64,000 bases of DNA. It comes from Crotalaria pallida. Lineage: Eukaryota; Streptophyta; Magnoliopsida; Fabales; Fabaceae. Positions 45,301 through 57,300 of the stretch are shown here, piece by piece (position 1 is the stretch's first letter; every line of letters begins with the position of its first letter). A program made the position numbers and the translations under genes. The stretch is from positions 162,635,501 through 162,699,500 of the forward strand of contig CM075651.1 in the NCBI GenBank assembly GCA_037953625.1, given 5' to 3'. The notes under the pieces were generated by a model that worked only from the letters and a program-made list of their open reading frames with translations, ran no database searches and was not told where the DNA came from.

Positions 45301-48300
45301 GGAATAAATACAAGAGATAAGACGATTTTAGAAAGCCGATGAAAAATGTCAAAGGTGATGCTTAAATAAACCATGATGCATCATTCAGTTTTTCATGTAA
45401 AAAGTTCTGTACAAAATAGCACTATTATTCATACACATATTGTATTCTAAATGAAGAAATAATTTTTTCTTTTTTTTTTATTTTTTGGTTAAATGCTACT
45501 AATATTAAACTTTTTGTATTCTAGGTTCTTGTGAAACAACTTTATGGCCCAGAAATGGGAAAATCCAAAATGAATATTATGCCAAGAAGACTTCGCTCAA
45601 TTTGAAGTATGGTTGCAAAGTCATTGAAGGAGATTCTACATGTGAAGAATATGCGGGAAAATATGTTGAAAATACAACTGCTGGACAATCATTTGGCAAT
45701 AGACTCGAAGTTCAAGTTCCACAAAGTTTTTCTAACTCTTTGAAAGATGGATTGGTTGCATTCATCCAATTTATCCGACCAATATCAGCAATGGGCGTAG
45801 TTAAGTTAAAACCTTATTATAAATCAAATTTTTGAACTAATTCGACTATTCTAGTTAAAAGGGAATATTACTTTGTTTGTGCAGGTATTGCAAACAACTT
45901 CTATGTCTCTCCTTGCAGTGGATAAATTATCAGATTTATCACAAGTATTTTTTAAGGGTTGGTTGCAGGTAATGTTCCAAATTAAATATGTTGATTGTTT
46001 ATTTGAAAACTTAGTGAAAATAAAATTTGCCAAGCAATGTTTTTATTCAATAGAATTTGTCCATTTAAAATGTCTAACTTCTACTGTATTTGATTTTTTT
46101 TTTTTACCACTTTGTTCTATAGTATGTGTATGATATTAATACTCCCTCATGTTTTTATTATAAGTCACCAGAAGATTTTTTTATCTTAATTATAAGTCAT
46201 TTTACATTTCCTATACATCATTTATTGATTTTTCATTTTTTTCCCTATTAATGATTTGACTTTCTATGTTTTTTTTGTTGTTCATTAATATGAGTGTGAA
46301 CTTTCCGAGAAGACTTGAGAGGATAAAATTGTAATGTTATGGTATCTTTTCATAGAATTAAGAAAACTAACTACTTTTATTAATATGTTTGAAAAATATG
46401 CTTTATAATAAGGACTAAAGATAATATTGAAAAACTAGAAATTTCAGATTTAGAGACGGAATTTGTTCCGTCTCTAAATAAAGGAAATTCCGCCTCTAAT
46501 GGCATAAAAGACGGAATTCAGTCCATCCCTAATTTTGGCGTTGCAAAAAATAAGAGACGGAATAACAATTCCGTCTTTACTTAGAGACGGAAATATCCGT
46601 CTCAAAAATTAAGATTCCGTCTCTAATGATAAATAAAATCCGTCTCAAGTAATGACGGCATTCCGTCTCTAATAAGAAAAAAAACCGTCTCTATCTGAGA
46701 CGGAAAGAATTCCGTCTCTATCTCAGACGGAAAGAATTCCGTCTCTACTTTACAAATGCAAATTGTCTCTAATGGGCCAAATTCCGTCTCTTATAGTTTC
46801 TGTCTCTAATTAGAGACAGAAATAGTTTCCGTCTCTAATTCCTTCGGCATATTCTGTCTTTAATCCACACAATTCCGCCTCTAAACTGAGACGACATTAT
46901 TTCCGTCTTTAATTCCTATAGTGAATTCCGTCTCTAATTCAGAAATTTCCATCTCTAATTCAAATTTTATCGTTATTAATAAAATTGTTTCTTTGTTTTC
47001 AATTAATATTGCATTGGATACAATTATCAATGAGTTTAATTTAGCCCATATTAATAATTAAATTTGATTTCAAACTCATTAAATAATGCTAGAATTCTTC
47101 ATTTGATGCAAGTTTAATATGATATAAATTTTTATTTAAACTTAAAACATCAATAGTAAATTAAATTATTTTAATTTTAATTTATTGTATTTAATCTATT
47201 ATAAAAGAACATTTGACCACAAGAATATCTTGAGCAAAACTGAACTATATTAATAAAAGACTCTTGCCTCCTAAAAAACTATGACGAAAAGGGACTACGG
47301 TCAAGGGCAATAAGGACGCTTAGGAAAGAGAGTGATCAGCTACTATTTCACGCACTTTCCTATTAGCATTAGCCAGGAGGAACTACGAAAGAGGTTTCTC
47401 AAGTGGTGGGATGTGCAGCGAAAAGAAACTCCGTCCTATAGATGGAAGCTTGGGCTCTTGTAGGTAAAGGCTTTCTCAGGGCAATGCAATTGTTAAGAGG
47501 CAGACTTCACACAAAAAGTAAATTTGATCAGGCATAGGGTATTGTTAATTAATCCTAGTTGTGTTTTCTTGGGGATAACAATGAGATCATTGAACACTTG
47601 TTCCTTAGATGCATGTTTAATTTGGTCAAAGCCAGTGGGAAAGAGTGTTGGTGAGGGTTGGCATGGCATCTAACGTGCCAATTCAATGACATTGTTGGCA
47701 CTGTATAATTCTTCTTTTGGAGTACTATAAGAGAAGATAGAAACAAGATGTTTTCCTTTGGTCTATATGGTGATTGCAAAATGAGGTTATTTTCAAAGCG
47801 GGGAACTTTTATGAAGTTGGGTTGATGGATTTGATAAAAGTTCGTTCTTGGATTTGTTTTACAAATTTAGGAATTGCTATGGTGGCTGGTGCAACAGTCT
47901 ATCAACATGTATTTTTTTTCTTACAAACTCTTGATATATTGATGGGTAAAAATTTCTTTAGTCCTTTCTTATAATAATATACTTTGGCTTATAAAAAAAA
48001 ATATTAACTTAAGGATACTTAATTTTTATAATGTGTTATAGCAAACTACATTTGCTATTTAATAATTAAGTGATCTAATTATTTAATTTACGACATGTGT
48101 ATGCAATTTTTTTAACTTTACATGCATATTTTTAATTACTTATATGTAAGTTGCTTGAACTTAGATCAAAATTATTTTGACATGTTGGGTAGTTTTGAAT
48201 TCACATATTGGATATGTATATTTACTGTGTCAAAAATAAATTAAAGTATATTATGTCAAAAAATATTCTATGTCATAATATACTTTATTATTCTTTTAAA

Positions 48301-51300
48301 TTTCATTAATTTTTGTTTAATTTCAATTTCTTATTGTTTATAACTACTTTTCTCTTAAAATTTCAAATGAACTTAGTTGAACGTGAATTGATACTCCATC
48401 TGTTTAATAAGTTATTAAGTTATGCTGTTAGAGGTTATGCACAGAGAGTAGCAATAAATTTGTGGAAACAATATTGAGGAGAGATGAAAAAATTGGTTAT
48501 GAAAAAGTAAATGTCACAAACAAAGGTAAAGTCGAAAAAGACAAGTATAAATGAGTAATGAATTATCAATCCAACATAATGGGACAAAAATAATTGTTAA
48601 ATTAACATAACTTATAGAACAAATTAAAAGTAGTAAGTTAACAATAGTCATCAATTGGTTAATGCATTTCTTAAAAGTCTTTTACCATTTAAAACTCTTA
48701 TAATTATTTATTTATTTTTAATTTATGCATTTTTTCATTTCAAATGTTGAGTGCTTTTTAATGAAAATTTATTAATATTTTGCTTCCAATTGCAGGGTAT
48801 GGTAGCCTTCGTCTTTATGCACATTGTTAATATTGGCATAAATCAATTGTGTGACATAGAAATAGATAAGGTATGAATCATATTCTTAAAAATAAATAAT
48901 CTAATTAAAGAGGAAATACATGTTTTTATTTATTTGACTTTTGGACTTCTAAATTTTGTGGTAACAAAAAACTTAGGCTTATTTAACATTTTACTCCCTG
49001 AACTTAGGTGCTTTTTTCGAATTGATCCTTAAACTTTTTTCGATGCTTTGGATTCCCTGAACTTTGTTCAATTTTTGGAAATGGTCCTTTCGTCACTTAA
49101 GTGATGATATAGCCGACGACATGTCACGTCACTCTCACAGTATCGAAGAGTGACGTGTTATGTAGAGTCGCGGGACACTAAATGATTTCTTTTATTAAAA
49201 AAATCATTTCTTTTAAAAATTATTAAAAGATTCGATTTTATTTTAAAAAAATACAGTTCTTAATTATTTTTAATAAATTTGAATTTTTTTTTAATTTAAA
49301 AAATTCACGAGCATCATTTGGCACGTTATCTATCGATGTGTCAACGATGATGTGACATATCCTTGGTCATATCACCACTTAAGTGATGAAAGGACCATTT
49401 CCAAAATTTGAGCAAAGCTTGGGATTCAAAGCATCTATCGAAAAAAAGTTTAAGGACCAATTCCAAAAAAGCACTTAAGTTCAAGGACTAAAAACTTAAA
49501 TAAGCCAAAAACTCATAGTGATATACTCCCTCCGGTCTCATATATAAGCCAAAATAAGTAATTTTGCAAGTATTAAGAAAGTTAGTTCAGTGCATTTAAT
49601 TTTTTTGAGTTCACAAAAGAAATAGATCATTTTAAAAAAGATGTATTGAGAATGAAATAAAAATTAAATGATACAACCACTTTGTTGAGATATTTTAGGA
49701 ATAATTGTATTGGAAATAGAAAGTTAGTTAAATTTTGCTTATATTTAATACCACAAATAAGATGTTTTTATTTGCTTATATTCGAGACCGAAGGGAGTAG
49801 TTGTCTAATTTATGAATGGGGTCGATAATGACGATGTTTTAGTACCTACATATATATGTGGTTACATGCATGCTGTGAGGAAAAAAAAAAGATTTTGTCA
49901 ACAAAATTCTGCTTTAATACCTACATTTATCGTTCATAAAAAAAAAAAAAATACCTACATTTATCAAGCAGGGATTTGATTTTCTAACACCCCTTTTTGG
50001 GTTTTTGATCCCCCTTTTAATTTTTTTTCCAAAAATACCCTCTCTTCATCTTTTTTTTTCTTTCTTCTTCACCTCCCTCCATCATTTTCTTCTTCTTATT
50101 TCTTTTTTCTTTAACCCCCCTCCATCTTCTTCTTCTTCTTTATTTCTTTTTCACCTTCTTCTTCTTATTCTTCTCCCTCACACACTCACACTCACTCTCT
50201 CACACATACACACACTTACTAACTCACCCCCAAACTCACCCACAATCACCACCACTCACATACTGCACTATTTTGTTTTTTTTTTTTGTGTAAAAAGCGC
50301 CCTACGCCAATGTCGAAGCGTACGAAACATGTCATACGTCTCAACAGAGGCGTAGGGCTTTTTTTTAATTTTTTTTCCCAGTACGTCAAGGTCTGGACGT
50401 ACGTGTAAAATACACGTACGCCTCGGCATTGGCGTACTGGGTTTTTTTAGCAAAAAAAACCCGTACGCCAGCCCCCTGGAGTATGTGTAAAGTTGACAAT
50501 TTTACACATACTCCAGGGGGCTGGCGTACGGGTTTTTTTTGCTAAAAAAGCCCAGTACGCCAATGACGAGGCGTATGTGTATTTTACACATACGCCCAGG
50601 CCTTGACGTACTAGGAAAAAAATAAAAAAAAAAGCTCTACGCCTCTGTCGAGGCGTACGACATTTCGTACGACATGTTTTGTACGCTTCGACATTGGCGT
50701 AGGACACTTTTTACACGAAAAAAAACCAGAATGGTGTAGTATGTGAGTGATGGTGATTGTGGGTGAGTTTGGGGGTGAGTGTGGGGGTGAGTTAGTGAGT
50801 GTGTTTGTGTGGGAAATGGAATGAGTGTAAGTATGTGAGAGAGAAAAATAAGAAGAAGAAGAAGAAGGAGAAGAAGAAATAAAGAGGGAGTTGAAGAAAG
50901 AGAAGAAGAAGAAGAAAATTGGGGGGAGGGGGGTTTGAAGAGGAAAGAAAAAAGAAGAAGAAGAAGATGATGATGATGGAGGGGGTGAAGAAGAAAGAAA
51001 GAAGAAGAAGAAGGGTATTTTTGGAAAAAAAATTAAAAGGGGGTCAAAAACCCAAAAGGGGAAGTTAGAAAATCAACTCCCTATCAAGCATCCTTATAGA
51101 TCATTTTAGCATGTGATTGTTCCCTGTATTGCTCTCGTTGCTTGGTGAATTCCTCGGTTCACTGAGTTTTTCTTTTAATGGTATTTTTGCTTATAAAAAA
51201 AAAAAAATTAGCATGTGATTGTATGTGTGAAGAAAACGTGAAACCTATTATATCCTACTTTGCCGACAGGTTGTCTTATTATTGATACATGCATGCTAAA

Positions 51301-54300
51301 TGTTTTATTACAGATAAACAAACCATATCTTCCATTAGCATCTGGGAAGTTGCCCTTCAAAATTGGAGTCATTATTGTTGCATCATCTTCAATTCTGGTA
51401 CGATGTACAAAATTATCATTTTTTTTTTCCAACTTGGACACACATAACGTTTCCTACTTGAATTTCCTTTAGTCATTAATATAAATTTTGCGTCTACTAT
51501 TTTAAGTAACAAACTACTTTGATCATGTAAGAATCGTGACTCTCATAATGATTTAATAATTATGAAAATGTTAAATCCTATTCGTTAGTTTATTGAAAAT
51601 ACATCCTTTATCGATGTCATACTTATTTCAATAGTTATAAACATTAAAATAGATATAATATCTAATGTCCTGAAACAAAGCAAGGTGCATGCTTGATGGA
51701 AAAAAATATCCCCTTTCATTTTTTTCTTTTTTTTTCTTCACCCTCCCTCCATCATCTTTTTCTTCTTCTTAATTTTTTCTTTCTTCTTAAAACCAACCCC
51801 CTCCCCTCCCCCAATCTTCTTCTCCTCCCTCATATACACTCACTAACTCGCCTTCATACTCACTCCCAAACTCACCCACAATCACCCTCACTCACATATT
51901 ACACTATTATGTTTTTTTTCGTATAAAAAATACCCTACGCCAATGTCGAAGCGTATGAAACATGTCGTACGCTGTTTCGTATGCCTCGACAGAGGCTTAG
52001 AGCTTTTTTTTTAATTATTTTTTCCTAGTACGCCAAGGCCTGGACATACGTGTAAACTAAACGTACACCCCGACATTGGCGTATTGGGTTTTTTTAGAAA
52101 AAAAAAAAACTCGTACGCTATCCCCAGGAGTATGAGTAAAAACGCCAATGTCGGGGCGTATATGTATTTTAAATGTGCACGTACGCCCCGGCATTGGCGT
52201 ACTGGAAAAAAAAGCCCTACGCCACTGTCGAGGCGTAGTACGACATATTTCGTACGCTTCGACATTGGCGTATGACACTTTTTATATGAAAAAAAACAGA
52301 ATAGTGTAGTATGTGAGTAAGTGTGTGTGTGAGAGAGAAGAATAAGAAGAAGAAGAAGAAGAAAAAGAAATAAAGAAGAAGAATAAGATGGAGGGAAGTT
52401 GAAGAAGATGATAGAGTAGGGTGAAAAAGAAAAAAAAAAGATGAAATGGGGTATTTTTGAAAAAAAAAATTTATAAGTGGGTCAAAAACCCAAAAAAGGG
52501 TTAGAAAATCAAAACCCTTAAGGAAACAAGGTTTATGCATGTTGTGATACATGGAAATGACTATGTCTACAAACAGTAATGTAAAATCACCAAAACCCAT
52601 GTTAACTTTCCACTTGATAAGTACTCCCTCCGTTTCATATTATCTGTCAGTTTAGCATTTTTAACTTGTTCCAAATTATTTGTCGCTTTAGGAATTCGAG
52701 GATGTATTAATTGATTTTTTTCACCTTTAACCTTGCATTAAATGTGTTGAAATATGTGAAATGGGTGATAATTAATGTACTTTGAGGGTATTATAGTAAA
52801 TTATTTAATAATTCTCTTGAAAATTGAAATATTAAATGACTTTCTTAATATGTGTGAAATTGCTAAAGTGACAGTTAAATTGGAACGGAGGGAGTAACAT
52901 GTTATAGCCCATTATATTTATGATTATATTAATTTTTCTTATTAAACCATAAAAGTATTCTTTAATATGGGACATGTAAGAGATTGTAAGATTTGTGTTG
53001 TCCTGTCCCATATTAGGGTTTAATAATTATGGAAATGTTTAAATCCTATTGATTAATTTATGGAAGAAACATCCTTTATCATAATATATTTTATATGATA
53101 TATATATATATATATATATATAATTAGAGGAGAGATAAGTTTATACCAAGTTAAATTACACAAACTTTTATATTGCTTATAAATTTTTATACAATGTGAA
53201 TTTTACTAATCCATTCGTTAATTAATAATTATACGTCATCTAAATCATTTGTGTCAAATTTGAGAAAATTTAAACATCATTGAATATATTTTCAAATAGC
53301 TAAATTTTCATATACTTTTAATACACATATTTCGTTAATTTTGAAATATATAAATGAATTACTAAATGATTTTTGATTTTTGTGAAATTTGATATAGGCA
53401 ATTTATAGGACAGAAATTTTCAATCCAAGGATTAATTCGATTAAATTTGACTTGGTGTAAGAATTATGAGCGGCATAAGAATTGATATAATTTAAGTTGG
53501 TATAAATGGATTCTCATATAAATACTTAAATTATGTCACAAGTCCTTGAAATTTGGGGTACTTTTATCAGATACCCTTATTTTTTTCAATGTCTAATTTC
53601 CCGAAGTTACTTATGAGTTTGTCATATATCCATATTATCAATTCTAACCAATTTTGCTGACATGTAACATCAGAATCCTAGTCAGACGCAGAAGCTTGGT
53701 CGTCGTGTGGTGCCACGTGATGTCACACGGACGAAGATGACCTCTCTCTCTTAAATCCTTTTTTTTTCTTTTTCTTTTTTAAACTAAAAATATAAAAATA
53801 TTAAGTTTTTTAGTTTTTTAATTAAAAAAAAAAAAAGAATCTTCCCCACGGGGCATCACGTGCATAACCTCCTGCTTATGATCGGGATTCCGATGTTACA
53901 TGTCAGCAAAATTGGTCAGATCTGGTAGTAAGGGTATATGACAAACGCATAAATAACTTTGAGGAGTCAGACATTAAAATAAAAAAGAATAAGGGTTATC
54001 TGGCAAAAGTATCCTAAACTTCAAAGACTTGTCACATAATTAAACCTATAATGAACAATCGCATGACTATTCCAAACAATAGTCATGTATTATGAAGCAA
54101 GGTATCTCATGGAAATACCTTATCATGGTCTCTCTCTATATATATTTATATTTATTTATTTATTTAGTATGTGGTCCTTAGCTTGCCCTATCTTAAACGA
54201 GAAGTACATTGTTTGTATTAATATTCCAATAAGGAGAAATAAACATTCTAAAATTTTGCACCCAATAAATAAAGGTTTTTTCTTCATTCAAGTTTAAACA

Positions 54301-57300
54301 TTAAAAAAAAAAAAATAATAAATAAGTGTCACTTCTTTTGTGACATCAGATTTTCCAAGCATATATATTTTACATTGTTCTTTGGATGTGGTGCAGTTTA
54401 TTCTTCCTACTAATCTGTTGCTCAAAAAAAGCTTTACTTAATTTAATTTTTATTAGAACAATATAAACATTATTAAGATGCAAAAATGAGGCTTATCATA
54501 TTATGCTTCTTTACAGGGTCTCTGGTTTTCGTGGAGCATTGGTTCGTGGCCATTGTTTTGGACCCTTTTCATTAATCAAGTACTTGCGGCTGCATATTCA
54601 GTTGATGTGAGTTAATTTGAGTACGTAGCATTATTCAAGATAAAAACAAGACTTATTTATGTTTTTTTCCCTAAAAGTTCAACATGTTTTGATTTTAGTC
54701 TTTATAAGTTATTTTGACCGGGACTAATCTGATCCTTAATTTTTCAAACATTTTGGTTTGGGTTCCCCGCTAGGAAAAATCAATTATTTGCTGACATGGT
54801 AGTTAACGAAAACTCACACCAGCAACCACGTGGTGTGAATGAGGTAGCACCAAATAACTAGGTGGTGTAACATGGATGATCCAGGTCCATGAATTCAAAA
54901 TTTTGCGTATCAGATCATTTTGCGTTTGTGGATCTCTATCATCCACGTCATATCACCTATTTAGCATTACCTCACACCACGTGGACTACTGATGTGGTGT
55001 TTTGCTAGCTACACAAATTAAACAAATAAGAGTGTAAGGGATATACATCGATAGTTATTTACACTATAGATATATTATTCATCATTCAAGTGTATAACTT
55101 TTAATGGTGATTATATTGTTGAATGGTTTTATGACTTAATTGTTCTGTGTCAATTTTCAGTTACCCTTGTTGAGATGGAAGAAATCTACAATACTTACGG
55201 CTGCTAACTTTGTAGCTAATATGGGAGTAACAATACCTGTTGGATATTTTCTTCACATGCAGGTTTTATCATATTGAATTGTAATCTTAAAATTAAAGAT
55301 TTATGTTGTAGATGTGCATGCATTTTTGTTTTTACCCCTAACAACAACCTCAAATCTTTTCCTATATATCCCTACAAAAATTTATATTGTAACTTAGAGC
55401 GGTTTGATCTCTTCTTCTTCGTACCTTAGATAAAGCATGTCAAATTCTTGTTTTATTCAGGTACCTTAGTAATATCGGGTAACATTCTCCGACAAAGATT
55501 ATTAGTGTTATTGCGTTGATAATATTGAGCGAGCATGGTGTTTAGCTAACAAATTCGCTCGTCTTATTTTTATATCCTTGCAAATCTACCTTTCAAAAGA
55601 ATCTTGGTGTTTTTTTTCTTTTTAATTTATTGCTGATAAATGACAAAATGTCCAGACATATGTGTTCAAGAGATCGGCTACCTTTCCGAGACCATTGATG
55701 TTATCCACTATAATCTTTAGCATTTTCATTGCAGGAATGTCATTGTTCAAGGTAAAAACTTCTAATTTCTTGAAATATTCATCTGTCTTTTGACATCAAA
55801 TTTTTAGTTAGATATATATATATATATGTTCATGACAAAAAAATGTTTTCTCTATTTTATTTAGGATATACCTGACATGGAAGGAGATGAAAAATTTGGC
55901 ATCCGATCCTTATCATCTCGTTTAGGTCAAAAGCGAGTATGTTCCTCTCTCAATAGCAAAATAGTTGTTTTCCAACATACCTGCAGTGGTAATAAATTTA
56001 CATCTTTTATCAGGTATTCTCAATTTGTACTTCACTTATGAACATGGCTTATGGAATTGCCATTTTGGTGGGAGTAACATCTCCTTTCATGTGGAGCAGA
56101 ATTTCCATGGTAATGTGCCATCTACTTTTATAGGTTAATGTTTCGTGTGTGAAGAACTGTCTTTGTTCCTCTTGAGTAGTTATAATTTTTTTATTGTAGG
56201 ATGGAAGTGTAATTTTATTTTTTGTTTCATAACTTGATATTATCAAATTTGACAACTTTGTTTTTCTCTCTTGTCTTCTGAAGTTTTGAAATGTATTGTG
56301 TTACATACTTACATCACTACTGATGCACCCTCCCATTTTTCTTAAATCATTGGTTAAACTATTTATTATTTGGTCCCTTACCTTATTTTTTAATTTAGTC
56401 CCTTATGTTTTTCTTTTGTTTCAAATTAGTCCATCGTGTTTCTTTTCGCTGTCAAACTGGTCCATGTGTCACTGTTCATCCTATGTGGACCACTATGATT
56501 TGCACATGTGTCACTATTCATCCTATGTGGACCAATATAATATTGACACATAGGATGAATAGTGACTCGGGGACCAATTTGACATAAAAAAGAAACATGA
56601 GAGACCAATTTGAAACTAAAAAAACGTAAGGGACCAATTTGAAATTGAAAAATAATGTAAGTGACCAAATGAGTAGTTTAGCCTAAATCATTTGAGTAAA
56701 AATTGTATAAGCATGTGCTTGTGTAGGTAATACAAATAATAATCTAATTAGTCATCAAAATAATAAATTTAAAAATAAAACAAAAACCCTTATTAATACA
56801 ATTATCTTGAGATTCCGATTAGTTGTACTTACATAGATACGTGATTATTCGAATTTCATCCAGCAGATACTATAGTATATATACGTCTCCCCTAAAATGT
56901 GAAAGTTGTTCCTGTGAGAGAAATGTCCCCTGTTACATGGTAGACTATCCCGAGGAATTCACATATTTATGCTCTTATATTAGTGCCAAGTAAAGTGGCT
57001 CTTTCAAGGAGGATTTGTTTCAAGAGAAAGCTAAAAGTTGCTCTATAAAATTTTCATTTTACTACTTATATCATTATAGTAGACTTGTTAGTTGATCATT
57101 ATTAGAAAAGCTTGAAATTTATTCTCATATTCAATGTTGCTAGGGTCTGGGACATGCGATTCTTGCTTTAGCCCTCTGGTATCGAGCCAAATCTGTAGAT
57201 TTGAACAACAATGCTTCCTCTCAATCCTTCTATATCTTTATATGGAAGGTAAACTAACTTTATAAACTATTTATCATTTTAAAATTTGATTTTCAAGGTC

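Noticed and set aside
46445..46955. CRISPR-like repeat array
   Set aside because: Motifs are irregularly spaced and in both orientations; fits transposon subterminal repeats.
50005..50707. Open frames of up to 116 codons in the hairpin element
   Set aside because: They come from pyrimidine tracts and repeated TACGCC boxes and are mirrored on the opposite arm; not genes.
52011..52600. Frames of 73-127 codons in hairpin copy 2
   Set aside because: Same repeat-derived origin; low complexity, no start context or domain.
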